Part shown: in pieces, positions 46,700 through 58,423 of the stretch
Layout of the letters: the number at the start of each line of letters is the position of its first letter
How positions within the stretch are numbered: position 1 is the stretch's first letter
The notes under the pieces: model-generated
Databases searched by the model: none
The model's input: only the letters and a program-made list of their open reading frames with translations
What the model was told of the DNA's origin: nothing
Position numbers and translations under genes: made by a program
From: Gremmenia infestans
Taxonomy: Eukaryota > Ascomycota > Leotiomycetes > Helotiales > Hamatocanthoscyphaceae
NCBI GenBank assembly: GCA_032629725.1
Contig: JAFEVB010000004.1
Coordinates: 1,054,001 to 1,118,000, forward strand
Direction of reading: 5' to 3'
Length of the DNA stretch: 64,000 nt

Positions 46700-47458
46700 G
46701 ACTGGAGTAGAGTCGAGCCTCATTACTCGTCATTGTCGTTTTGCATAAGAAGTGGTTAGTCATGCTGCGCATTTAGAGGTTGCATTGCTTTTCAAGATAC
46801 CAGAGTTTCCCACCTTTAGAGGTTTTTTTCTTCGCTGTACCTGCTGTGTTTACCCCTGTGTTTATATATCAAGTTGATATACCTTGTGTAATTATTAAAG
46901 CATGGCTGCATAACTGCAATTTCTAGAGGTAGAAGAGACTATAGATGGCTCTATAGACTATGGAATCAGATTCGCGGCTTTACGCGTAGAAAGAGAAGAG
47001 GTTGAAATTCGAAATGCAATTTATTCTTATGTAACGTCAGATAGCACTCCAACGCTTAAGGCCCCCTTTCAGTAACGACAGATGAATCACGGACTACAAA
47101 GATACTCCAACATCCCAGACAATCCTCACCCACCCCCCGTCGCTCCGGTTCTTCGATAGTCGTGCCTCAAACCCATCAACTCCCCATTGAGCACGTCTCA
47201 AATGACAATCAAGAATATCGATAGCCACAGCCAATCAGCAATCTCCATTCGGCATAAGGCATTGCCCCACTTATATCCCTCGAGCCAAAACCAACCTTCC
47301 ACGCTTCAGAAAACGACACACATGCCCTTCAAAGCTTTATTGTCGATGCCGTTCTCTACTCGATATGAAATTTGATGAATAGAAATCGTGGCATGGCCCT
47401 CAGCCTCTTTCCATATTCTGCATTGTGATATCCTCATTCCTCTGTCCCCCTCATCATA
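46700..47458. other. Intergenic
   Basis: About 760 bases with no recognisable gene, covering the MscL 3' UTR and the promoter of the kinase-like gene. Confidence 0.5.
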
Positions 47459-48916
47459 ATGCGCGGTGTACAATTCGACTCCCTTGCTTGGGAAAGAAGC
47501 GACGCCAAGTATGATGCGTGGTGCAAGAAACTGTTGCCGGAAGAGACTATGCGTACTGTCGGTAGATTCATGGTGAAAGAAAGTGAGGGGGGTTTGGCGA
47601 CAGAGCTTACGATTCCTCAGGCTGGGGGGTTCAACGCATGCCTGCAAATGAGTTTTGAAAACAGCTCATCCCTTTTGATCCGATTCCCTCAGCCTGGCAT
47701 CGTCAGATTCCCCGAGGAGAAAATTCGCAGGGAAGTGGCCGTAATGCGATTTATAGCTGATTCCACCGCTATACCGGTGCCGTTTGTTCTACGCTTTGGC
47801 ATGTCTGATGAGGGGCCAGCGGGATTGGGTCCTTTCATCCTCATGGAATACATTTGCCACGCCCGTAATATGAGTGCCGTACTTAATACTCCCGGTACAC
47901 TATCTATCCAAAGCTACTCCAATCAGAACCAATTGTTAATGTTTTCATTAGGACTCAAGAAGGCGGACAGGCCTATCCTAGACCCTTATATATCAGAGAC
48001 GACTCTCAAATTTGCCTATAGCGAAATGGCTAATATTTTGCTTCAACTCTCTCGACCCTCTTTCTCTAAGATTGGTTCAATAGAAGAGCTTGAAGATGGC
48101 TGGTCTGTCGCTCATCGACCCTTAACTATGAATATGAACCAGCTTGTGTCAGTTGGCAACCTTCCACCAAATACGCTACCGTCTACTTCTTTTAAGACTG
48201 CTTTATCTTACTTCGAAACTCTCGTTAATACCAACTTCACCCATCTATCTATACAACGCAACGATGCAATCGAATCCGCTGAAGACTGTAGATACAAGTA
48301 TATTTCACGCCACCTATTTCGCAGGCTTATTCGGGAAAAGCAATTTCCTACCGCCCCAGTAAATGGACCTAAACCTTTCAAGCTATTTTGCGACGACTTT
48401 CGACCTTCGAATGTGCTAGTCGACGATAATAATAAAATCGTTGGTGTTATAGACTGGGAGTTCACCTATGCTGCCCCAACTGAGTTTACTTACAGTCCCC
48501 CTTGGTGGTTGCTTCTTGAACCTCCAGAGGATTGGCCTCGTGGGATATTAGACTGGACGAAGGAGTACGAACCAAAGCTGAAAATATTTTTAGAAGCGCT
48601 CAAAGAGAGAGAGAACTCAATGATCAGTACTGGGCAGTTGATAGAGGACGAGCGACTATCAGTGCGAATGCAGGAGAGCTGGGAGACTGGGGATTTCTGG
48701 GTAGCCTATGCCGCGCGGAAGAGCTGGGCCTTCGATGTGGTTTTCTGGCTGATTATAAACCCAAATCCTAGGTTCTTCAAAAAACCAGGGTATGAAGAGG
48801 CGCTGAAGCTGCTCTCTCAAGAAGAGAGAGATGGTATGGAAGAGTTTGTACAAAGAAAACTGAAGGAGATGGAAGAACATACTTTAGTTGATTGGGAGGA
48901 AACGATGGAGGTTTAA
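47459..48916 (+). CDS. Aminoglycoside phosphotransferase-type (APH) kinase-like protein
   Basis: A single exon of 485 codons from an ATG. It has the fungal APH fold. The nucleotide-binding lobe contains LLIRFPQPGIVRFPEEKIRRE, cut here by one residue, and AVMRFIADSTAIPVP. The hinge reads PFILMEYI. The catalytic loop is FCDDFRPSNVLVDD and the metal-binding motif VIDWEFTYAAP. The usual catalytic-loop His is replaced by Cys, while the Asp and Asn are kept. Such proteins form large, mostly uncharacterised families in filamentous ascomycetes; real substrates are unknown and drug resistance should not be assumed. No signal or membrane segment is seen. Confidence 0.85.
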   Translation: MRGVQFDSLAWERSDAKYDAWCKKLLPEETMRTVGRFMVKESEGGLATELTIPQAGGFNACLQMSFENSSSLLIRFPQPGIVRFPEEKIRREVAVMRFIADSTAIPVPFVLRFGMSDEGPAGLGPFILMEYICHARNMSAVLNTPGTLSIQSYSNQNQLLMFSLGLKKADRPILDPYISETTLKFAYSEMANILLQLSRPSFSKIGSIEELEDGWSVAHRPLTMNMNQLVSVGNLPPNTLPSTSFKTALSYFETLVNTNFTHLSIQRNDAIESAEDCRYKYISRHLFRRLIREKQFPTAPVNGPKPFKLFCDDFRPSNVLVDDNNKIVGVIDWEFTYAAPTEFTYSPPWWLLLEPPEDWPRGILDWTKEYEPKLKIFLEALKERENSMISTGQLIEDERLSVRMQESWETGDFWVAYAARKSWAFDVVFWLIINPNPRFFKKPGYEEALKLLSQEERDGMEEFVQRKLKEMEEHTLVDWEETMEV

Positions 48917-49569
48917 TCTTGCTACATGAACCCGAATCGGCAACTTACCCCTTAAAATACAAGCGAATTCACCCCTTCTAAAACATGCGCCAGTCACTAG
49001 TATAAGGCTTTTTGTGGGCCACTCCAACGACCACCATCTCCTCCACCGGAGCCATCTACTCTATCCGTGTTGCCAGTGCTCAGACAGTAAGCTGTAATAA
49101 AGTATCGAAAAATCCTAACATATTATTTCCTGTAGTTCTTGGATGGTATAATATACTTCTGGCGACATAATAATCAAGCTACTTTGTCAAACGAAGAACG
49201 TAATACCTAGTAGTACAGATAGCAAAGTTTAAGAGTCTTGTTCTGTGAAATTGTATTATTAGTTCAATTATATTTTGGATTTTACCAGGAATGACTATTA
49301 ATAGCGACAGCGACCTATGGCGGTTCGCCTTTTTGCTTCGACCCTACCAAACCCTGCAGCTCTAGATTGTTTGTTTTCAGCCTCTTGTACATGTGATACC
49401 TCAACGCTGTGAGAAAACCCAAATCAGGTAGCCATCACCCACCTGCCGTTCCTTTTCTCTTCTAGTCGTCTTAAAACAAACCCGCCCATGAGCTTGTCGC
49501 AATCAATCTACAGTCTAAGCTTTTACCTTTCGTCTCATCGATACTCAATCTCTGTTATCCTTACATACG
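48917..49569. other. Intergenic, promoter of the NLR-like locus
   Basis: About 650 bases without a recognisable gene. Confidence 0.5.
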
Positions 49570-52500
49570 ATGGTGCTCGAGGCTTTGACAGCCTTGTCGT
49601 TAGCTGCCACGATTGTTCAATTCGTTGACTTTAGCAGCAAACTCCTCGCCAGGGGCCACGAAATCTATGTTTCGGTAGACGGCGCATCAATAGAAAACAA
49701 TGATCTAGAAGCGGCTACGAATAACCTACGCGATTTGGGCGAGAGGCTTAATAAATCTACAGTGTCGCGACCAGGCAACACAGTAGAGGCAACCTCAGAA
49801 CCCGAGGTCGCATTGATCCAGTTGACCACGAAATGCTCAGCGGTGGCCAGGGAGTTGCTGACAGTCCTCAATCACTTGAAAGTACAGCCGGGTTCCAATC
49901 GAAAATGGAAGACGTTTCAACAGGCTCTCAAGAGCTCTCTCAAGCAAAGCCAAGTAGATGAAATCAAATCACGTTTACAGGCCATACGCCAGGAACTGAG
50001 TCTCAATGTGCTGGTCTCTCTAAGGTAAGTTTGTTCCTAAAGGTTTTATGTTTGCACAATTATTCCAAACGTTATCCGCTAACGTGCCTAACAGAGAAAG
50101 CATCGACCTACATGCTATTAGATCCAACGCCGGGTTTTTGAGCTTAGAAAGCAGCACAACAGCGCTAGCCGACCAATTGATACGAGAGCAGCAAAAAGCC
50201 TTGTCCGATCATACGAATTTCTTGAGAGACGATCAGGTTAAAACGACCCGAATCGTTGAAGCTCAACATCACCAGACTAGGAGGGAGATCATAGCAACTA
50301 TTCACAATGAACGGGCGGGAGTACCATCTAGACAGATAGGAGCAATCAATAGAGACTAAGGCGATGATGAAAACCCCATGAAGCACCAATTGGTCTCTAA
50401 TCTCATATTGGAGAGTCTCCGGTTCCAAACCATGGATGATAGATGCGAGGAAATTGAACCAGCACATAAGAGAACTTTCGGGTGGATTTTTGAGGACACA
50501 AGCCAAGGAAGGATGTGGGCCGACTTTCCGAGATGGCTTTCGACTGGAACAGGGATATACTGGATAAACGGAAAGGCAGCTTCTGGAAAGTCGACCCTTA
50601 TGAAATATGTTTCCAGTGACACTCGAACAAAGGACCTTCTCAGGCATTGGGCTGGAGAACAGCGACTTATCCAAGCAGCCCACTACTTTTGGAACAGCGG
50701 AACGGCTGAGCAACGCTCACATGCCGGGCTACTTCGTGCGCTCTTGTTCAAAGCACTGCGGCAGTGTGAGTCCCTGCTGCCTGATATTTTCCCAGAGATT
50801 TGGATTGATAAGATGAGTAAACCGCTATTCATAATCGAAGATATGGAGCGCATATCCTGGACATTACCAAAGCTTTCTGAAGCGTTCGATCGTTTAGTGT
50901 GCACCCAGAGTAATGGAATTAAATTCTGCTTATTTGTTGACGGGCTTGATGAATATGAGGGCGATTATTTTGACGTCATTAGAACTTTCACAAAGATATC
51001 GCAATCATCGAGTGTGAAAGTTTGCCTTTCGAGTCGACCGCTTTTCGATTTTGTGGCCGCCTTTCAGACTTGCCACAGCCTACGTCTTCAAGACCTTACT
51101 CTCTCTGATATCCAATCCTATATTAATGATGAGCTTAGGACTAATACGCACATGCAAATCCTTCGAGAAGAAAAGCCCCAGGAGGCAGAGATGCTCGTCT
51201 TCGAGATTGTGAATAAAGCCGACGGCGTCTTTCTCTGGGTGAAACTGGTTGTCTTGTCACTGCTTCGTGGGTTGAGGCAATCTGATGAAATACACGATCT
51301 TGAACTGAGACTGACACTCTTACCTCCATCGCTCGAGGACCTATATAGCCATATACTTCACCGTCTGGAGCCGGTTCATCTCGAACAATCTTCGAGAATC
51401 TTCCAGATATTCGCTGAAGCCGGAAAAAGTGATAGGTCATTGACAAGTCTTGAGCTTTCATTTGCTGAAGAGCTGGATTTCCGCGCCGTAATTGGGGAGC
51501 CAACCCGTCAACTTAGGATGAAAGAGCTCCGCAAGCGCGAAGCTCAAGTTGAAACTTGGCTTCGAACGAGATGTGGGGGTTTGATTGAAACGTGCAGTGG
51601 TGCGAACGCTTATGGAAGTTTCACCGATGCGAGGTTATCGTATCTACATCGGACTGTCCGTGACTTCCTACAACTTCCGGAAATTTGGAGCATTATGCTG
51701 AGGCCAACTTCAGGCAAAGGATTTGTTCCAAGAGTCGCCTTGGTGCAAGCTCAAATGCTCTACATCAAACGGGTTCTGCCTTTTGCGACGGATTTGATAG
51801 GTCGGATTTCCGATCTTCAACATGTTGCAAAACGTGCTATAGCCTTCGCACGGAATGCAGAAACGGCTACGATAAAGCTACAGGTAATGATGTTGGACGA
51901 GCTTGATCGAGTGTGCAACAATCTCGTTGAAGACTTCTTAGAGCCTTCATGTAACTGGGCTACGTCATCTAATAGATTGAGCTCTCGTACAGAGGTTCAC
52001 GTGCACCAGAACTCCTTTCTTACTTTAGCTATCAAAACCGGACTCTATTTTTACGTCGAGGAGGAGCTCAAGCTGAAACCTTGGCTGGTCAAGAGGACTG
52101 GCCGGCCCTTGTTGCAATACGCTGTTTCTTCTGAGAATGACCTATGCATACGCGACTTGAGAGTCAATACTGACATGGTTGAGCTACTCCTACGCCATGG
52201 AGCTCGAGTCGATGAGGTATATGAAAACACCTCAGCATGGGATCTTGTTCTCGAGTCCTTTTGGTCCCTTCTCCGCAACGGAGAATCGGAGAGTACTGTG
52301 GCGAAGTGGCTTTCAGTTGTTAAGTTGTTTCTTGAGCATGGTGCAGACCCATCCCGATGCATTGGGAATGACCCATCAAAGTTGGCATATTCTCTGGTCA
52401 ATGCCCTCTGTGACACTGCTCATGAAGTAAAAGCACTACTAGTATCACCTGCAATATTGGCTGAACGAGCACAAAAAGCAAGTCGAACACAGCACACTTT

Positions 52501-53805
52501 TGCGCACTCGCGGAAAAAAGATTCAACCGATGTGATGAAAACGCCTAGCAATCCTTTTCAACCAATACCGAAAACGGAGGATCGGCCTTTACAATCACTT
52601 GAAGGGAAAGGTCAAGCAGTGCAAAATATAGCCAACTCTGATGTTTCCTCCAAGGCCAATGGAACCGAAAAAGAACTGATATCCTTGGAAACTCAGAAGA
52701 CATTGCAGTAATTGAGGCAACGTCCGAATCTAAGAGTCGGTGGAAATCTCCAGGCTGTGAACTGATTAAAAAAACAGCCGATTCTAATACTCAATATCAA
52801 CTGCAAGGTCTTGTGCAGAGCCAACGGCGAAACATGTCTTTAGTGCCTCAACGTGGTATTGTCTATACTATCGCCACGGATCAAACCGGTGGCTCGGGGC
52901 CTTCCAAGTTGGAATTCAGTAATCATGTATCTACACAATTGCGACAACCTGTTCCTTCTAAAACGTCCGTCATCACGAAGACATGCTCCGACTTACAAGG
53001 CTCCCGTGTTCTTGTGCCGATACCAAGTCAACAGCTGTTTGAAATTAGTCAGCCATCTTCAGATCCATTCTGCACTTTTGCTCAAGCTGCAGGATCTATA
53101 CAATGTGGAGGAGATCAATCAAAGCTCGAAGCTCGCAGCCTCAATTCATTGTCATTCAACCGAGATATTTCCAGTCAGACTTACCACAGTACCCAGGATG
53201 AGTATTCGCCATATTCAAGACCACTATCTCAACCGCCAAGTCACCATTCTCCCTACTACACCCAAAAAGGTCAAGAATCATCGACTCCACGTCGACCTTT
53301 AACGCCCCATTCAAACCCATTGCTAGCACCTCAATTGGCCCAACCAATTCCAAGTCCCATTTCTCGTACTCGTCAACAAAACCTTCTGGTATATAAGGAT
53401 AGCACCTATCCACACCTTCCAAATCCACACCAAGAGCCTCCATCCGCCAGTGCCTATTCGCTGTTACAGTCCGTCAACAAAGAACTCCGCAAGGAGTACG
53501 CAAAGGAAATCCATCACCTGGAATATCCGCGCCTGGAATATCCGCACCTAGAATATCCACAACTAGAACATCCACATCCACATCCACAACTAGAACATTC
53601 ACATCCACATCTCACCATCTCCGACACATCCCAGTCTATAGCTACACTATTGTCCCCGCACTCCCAAAATGGCAACCCGCTATTCTTTCGCGCGAAACAT
53701 ACGACTAGAATACATGCCACGCAGTTACAGCGTATCAGAATTTCTATGCCGCCCATAGTAGAGGAGAGCAAGAAGGTTCCCACCGCCATAATTCTAAGAG
53801 TTTAA
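49570..53805 (+). pseudogene. NACHT-ankyrin NLR-like (STAND) protein, interrupted by a stop codon and a frameshift
   Basis: Exon 1 (49570-50024) and the sequence from 50095 encode a helical N-terminal domain typical of fungal STAND proteins (VLEALTALSLAATIVQFVDF), then HHQTRREIIATIHNERAGVP. The frame reaches TAA at 50357-50359 (INRD-stop-GDDENPM) and continues in the same frame. The NACHT part starts at FGWIFEDTSQGRMW, with Walker A NGKAASGKSTLMKY near 50570 and Walker B CLFVDGLDEYEGD near 50935. Ankyrin-like repeats follow (MVELLLRHGARVDE, VKLFLEHGADPS). That frame stops at 52711, but the +1-shifted frame is open from about 52640 to 53805 and continues a Ser/Pro-rich tail. No intron explains either break. 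The alternative is two genes, with a separate NACHT protein starting at 50378. In fungi this family includes incompatibility and cell-death receptors. Confidence 0.75.
53518..53617 (+). repeat. Degenerate LEYP/LEHP-His-Pro coding repeat
   Basis: About five units of 5-7 codons (HLEYP, RLEYP, HLEYP, QLEHP with extra HP pairs) lie near the end of the NLR-like locus. The DNA repeats GGAATATCCGCN-type units. Confidence 0.85.
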
Positions 53806-54310
53806 TGCTTTCGTTTATTTCCTAACCTAATTCTAATAGGAATACGCTAGCTAGCATTCTAATATTTCAAGGATTAAACAGGGGTGGGTAGAGCTTCCCA
53901 CTTTTCCTATAGGTCGGATTAAGGGGTTTCCAGGCTAGCTTAGCTATGAATGGTCAAATCTATAGAATAACAAGAGTTATAGAAGTTGATAGCAATTTGA
54001 GTTAAGGTCGAGATGGCTATAGGAGGTCAGGTCATTTCACTTATATTTGCGGCTGAGCGAGGAAAATCTCACGATCTATATTAGCTGTTTGAATATCAGA
54101 CACCTTTAGTCAGCTCTCTAGGTCATTTAGCAGTTCCAATCCTCGCATACATCTAGGTGTTAACTTCACGTTCATGGTGTACACGTTTTTTATTTCGTAA
54201 AAGGATTGGATTGCTTTTTTGTTGAAGTTAAGCAACATGGTTTCGTGCAATTTCGTCCATTCTCATTGCATCATAGCAAGTTCATATAAATCCACTTCAC
54301 ATTAAGAAGC
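53806..54310. other. Intergenic, convergent with katG
   Basis: About 500 AT-rich bases with no recognisable gene. Confidence 0.5.
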
Positions 54311-56800
54311 TCAAAGACGAGCTTTTCCCTGGGGCGAAGAGGAGGCTAAATCAAATCGATCAAGGCTCATGACCTTGTCCCAAGCAGCCACAAAGTCCTT
54401 CGCAAACTTCTCCTGTGCGTCCGCGCTGCCGTAAACTTCGGACAGAGCGCGCAACTCGGCGTGAGAGCCAAACACGAGATCGGCGCGGGTGGCGGTCCAC
54501 TTCTTTGCGCCAGTCTTGCGGTCGGTACCCTCGTAAGTTTCGTTGTCGGTTGTCTTCCATGCCGTATTTGAGTCCAATAGGTTAACGAAGAAGTCATTGG
54601 TGAGCTGACCGGGACGCTTGGTGAGAATTCCATAAGAAGATCCATCGTAGTTGGCATTCAGAGCACGCAGACCACCGACCAGGACCGTCAATTCAGGAGC
54701 AGTAAGTGTAAGTAGGTGCGCACGGTCAACGAGGAATTGTTCGGCGCGGACGCGTGATGTCGATTTGCCGTAGTTGCGGAATCCATCGGCATATGGCTCG
54801 AGATGCTTGAAAGACTCAGCATCGGTTTGCTCCTGTGTGGCATCCGTGCGGCCTGGTGCGAAAGGGACGGCAACACCCGAAGCCTTCTCCAAGGCGGCGG
54901 ATCCTGCCAGGACGATGAGGTCGGCCAGCGAAACCTTCTTTGAACCAGACTGGAACTTCTTCTGGACACCTTCCAGAGCGCTCAGCACTTCGCTCAGTTG
55001 CTTTGGGTTGTTGACCTTCCAGTCTTTCTGGGGAGCAAGGCGGATGCGAGCACCATTGGCGCCTCCACGCTTATCACCCCCGCGGAAAGTAGAAGCTGAC
55101 GCCCAGGCAGTAGAGATGAATTTAGTTGGTGCAACACCAGTTGCCAGGATTTCTTTCTTAAGAGCAGCAACATCGTTGTCATCGATCAGTGGGTGACTAG
55201 CAGCTGGAACAGGATCCTCCCAAATTAGTACCTCAGATGGGATTTCCGGACCGAGCCAGCGAGATCGTGGACCCATGTCACGATGCAACAGCTTGAACCA
55301 AGCACGGGTGAAAGCGTCTGCAAGCTTATCTGGGTTCTCGAGGAAGTTACGGGAGACCTTCTCGTAAGCAGGGTCGTAACGCAGCGCAAGATCGCTCGTC
55401 AACATGGTCGGCACGTGCTTCTTGTTAGGATCGAAGGCATCGGGGATGATGGCATCAGCACCCTTGGCCGTCCATTGATTTGCACCAGCAGGACTCTTAG
55501 TCAACTCCCATTCATACTTGTAGAGGTATTCGAGATACTTGTTGCTCCACTTCGTAGGGGTACTGGTCCAGATGACTTCGAGACCACTGGTAATAGTGTC
55601 GGGTCCTTTTCCAGACTTGAACTTGCTCTCCCAGCCGAGGCCCTGTTTCTCGAGGCCAGCCGCTTGAGGTTCCTTGCCTACATTCTCGGAAGGACCTGCA
55701 CCGTGTGTCTTGCCGAATGAGTGGCCGCCAGCAATCAACGCCACGGTTTCTTCGTCATTCATGGCCATGCGTCCAAAAGTGGTGCCTGAACGTGAGAAAC
55801 TTATATTAGTATTGGGTATTGTATAGAGCTGGTATAGAATGGGAGCAACTGCAGAAGTGTTCTGAAAGGGGAAACAAATCTCATGTTGCGAACTTGCAGT
55901 GGAATATTCGACCACTTACGGATATCTCTAGCTGAAGCAACAGGATCAGGCACTCCATCAGGACCCTCAGGGTTCACGTAGATCAAACCCATGTGGGCAG
56001 CTGCCAGCGGCTCTTCCAAATCGCGTGAATGGATGTCGCTGTGGTCTTTCTTGTGCTGGTCGCCATCAACTACGCCAGCTCCCTTCACGCCTTCATTGCC
56101 CTCCGAATAACGAACTTCGTTACCCAGCCATGTTGTCTCGCCACCCCAGTATACAGATTCCTCGGCTTCCCACTGATCAGCACGGCCGCCAGCAAATCCA
56201 AAGGTAGGGAGGCCCATAGACTCGATTGCCACATTGCCGGTGAGGAGTAAGAGATCCGCCCAGGAAATCTTGCTGCCGTACTTCTGCTTGATCGGCCATA
56301 GCAGGCGGCGAGCCTTGTCGAGAGATACGTTATCGGGCCAGCTATAGATATCAATAGTCAGTGATGATTTAATACCAGAAGTGTATTTCCGTAGAAATGT
56401 GCTAGAGCTTCGGGCAAGCCATTGCCACCCCGGGAAAGTTGACTTGCCTGTTGAGAGGTGCGAATCTCTGCTGGCCACCTCCGCCACCACCACGTCCATC
56501 ACTGGTTCGGTAAGTGCCAGCGCTGTGCCATGCCATTCGGATGAACAGACCACCGTAGTGGCCAAAGTCAGCGGGCCACCACTCTTGTGAGTCGGTCATC
56601 AATGCCGTGAGGTCCTTCTTCAAGCCATTGTAGTCTAGGGTCTTGAAGGCAGCTGCATAGTCGAAGTCCTTGTACGGATTCGTAGCAGCTGTGTGCTGGC
56701 GGAGAATGTTGAGCTTCAACTCATCAGGCCACCAGTCATTGTTTCGGGTTCCTCCACCTCCTACGTTTGCCTTCTTAATAGGACATTCGCCAGTAGCCAT
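54311..56800 (-). CDS. katG: Catalase-peroxidase KatG, C-terminal ARL
   Basis: Exons 56800-56448, 56341-55920 and 55785-54311 give 749 residues, the usual KatG length. The haem enzyme removes hydrogen peroxide by catalase and peroxidase activity. All parts of the Trp-Tyr-Met adduct are present: Trp in IRMAWHSAGTYR, Tyr in GLIYVNPEGPDG and Met in TFGRMAMNDEE. The proximal His lies in LIAGGHSFGKTHG. There is no signal peptide, so this is the intracellular fungal type (KatG1). The protein ends SSPQGKARL; ARL fits the peroxisomal PTS1 pattern. The first intron uses a GC donor (AG|GCAAGT) and an AG acceptor. Possible Yap1-type sites lie upstream. Confidence 0.95.
56342..56447 (-). other. GC-AG intron in katG
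   Basis: The exon ends CTCAACAG, the intron starts GCAAGT and ends CTATAG. This joins APLN to SWPDNVSLDKAR, the invariant family sequence. The nearby GT (CAA|GTCAAC) would break the frame. Confidence 0.85.
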
Positions 56801-56850
56801 GTTTCGTTGCTGCCGTCGAAGACGTGAGGTTGGTACTTGGAAGGAAAGAT

Positions 56851-56890
56851 GGTAGTTATAGTTGTGATTGTAGTTGTAGTTGTAGTTGTA
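56851..56890. repeat. GTTGTA repeat upstream of katG
   Basis: TAGTTG/GTTGTA hexamers are repeated about five times just upstream of the katG start; read on the gene strand they are ACAACTACAACT-type, probably in the 5' leader. Confidence 0.85.
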
Positions 56891-57018
56891 CTTATTGACT
56901 CTTGAGGAAAGAAATAGAAAAGGGCTTCGAAACATTTGTCTGCGAGGGGGAGATACTCGGAGAAGGGAAGGTTGTCGAACAGCTCTACCCCGCTCGCTCT
57001 AAACTTACATCCCACCTA

Positions 57019-57025
57019 TTACTAA
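57019..57025. promoter_or_regulatory. Possible Yap1/AP-1 site
   Basis: TTACTAA, a fungal Yap1 response element, lies about 220 bases upstream of the katG ATG. A related TGACTAA is at 57241-57247. Both are short and could be chance, but their place before an oxidative-stress gene is sensible. Confidence 0.35.
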
Positions 57026-58423
57026 TCAGGCCCCCCGCTCGCCTATGAAACAACGTCTAAACGTCTCAGGATTGTAAATCTCGACTTTTGATTGGCTTCC
57101 CCACTTCCGCTGCAGTGGAATGTGAGCGCACGGACGGACTTTGACCGGTCTTCGGTGAATCATAGATTGATACTTGTACGGGGAAGTTCTGGTGGTTCGT
57201 GATTTTACCCTATTATCGCGTCTTATGTGACCATATGATATGACTAATATACCTTAGTTATACTTCAACTGTCTTGACTTACACCTACCAAAACACATTC
57301 TTCTCAGTCTCTTGATTTGAATGTGGTGTGCTGTGTATTCCTAAAGGGACAACTCCGGTATTAATTCGGATTATACCCAGTTACTTAGCCAGTTACTCTC
57401 CTGGGCTGCAAAGCATCAACCTTCTCACCCGGAAAGCTTTTCTCATTTGACAATAATAACATCTGGCAGAAGAACAGAAGGCCAACTCTCGGGCTAAGAT
57501 TCTATCTTGGGTCCGTTCACGACTGTCAGTCCCCTTCCACGTGGGCTGAAAGGAAAATATGTCCGAAAATGGGCATCATATTCCCTACGGCTGAACGGCG
57601 GGGAATAGAGACAAAAGTTCCTCGCCCCTAGTTCTCGATTGAAGACTAATTTTCGTAGGGTTTCCTTGCGAGTTTATACCACATTATCATATTCTCATCC
57701 TTTTTTTATCACGCTCACTTATCAGCATAAGGTACGTGAGACGTGAGCTCAAGAAAGAGCAACGGGATTAAGCGAGGCCCCTTTTTCAGACGATCCATTT
57801 TCATATATGGATGTTTAATGCAGACGTCTACTTACTCTGCATTCATGTTTTTTAAGAGGGTTTGAGAGGCACTTAAAAATAATAATCACTGACTAGATGG
57901 AAGACAATAAAATTCAACAGGAATAGAAAGTGCTTGGTATATCTTGTTTCGCTCAATCCTGTTCAAATTATATTCATGAATATAGATAGTAAATACTTCC
58001 TATGATAAACAGAAAAACATTCTTATTTGCGGATTGTTATGATACAATACGCCTTTAGTAGCAAAGAGAACTGCTAAATTTATGTTAGTAGCAAATTTGA
58101 AAAGAGACCGATTCAGCCATTCAAGGGTCGGCACTCTGACAACTTAAAAGTCCAGGGTCCACGGACGAAACTTGACTTTAAAACAGTTTTATCATAAATG
58201 CCTCCTCATCAGCTTATGCGCTTCTTCTCCATAAGACAAACAAGTTATTATTCCCAGAGGTGAAGATTTGAGGCAGATCACGTGATGATATTCGAGAAGC
58301 TTGCCTCCAAGTAATGTGTAGACTCGACGAATCAGTTTAGTAAACTATTTGAAAATACTTCTATGTACCTATGAACTCTGGAAAGAACCAGCCGAGGTTT
58401 CTCGTGGCCCTCAATGTATATCT

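Larger units (their letters stand above)
56801..58423. other. Intergenic, katG promoter and NmrA-like 3' side
   Basis: About 1.6 kb with no frame of 60 codons beyond the katG leader. The katG regulatory region is at the left. AT-rich sequence at 57840-58200 shows no recognisable relic. Confidence 0.5.

Noticed and set aside
47459..48916. Antibiotic-resistance gene
   Set aside because: The APH fold is common in fungal kinase-like proteins; nothing links it to aminoglycoside resistance.
50319..50358. Intron removing the in-frame TAA of the NLR-like locus
   Set aside because: The only GT...AG pair spanning the stop is 40 bases long, shifts the frame and leads directly to another stop.
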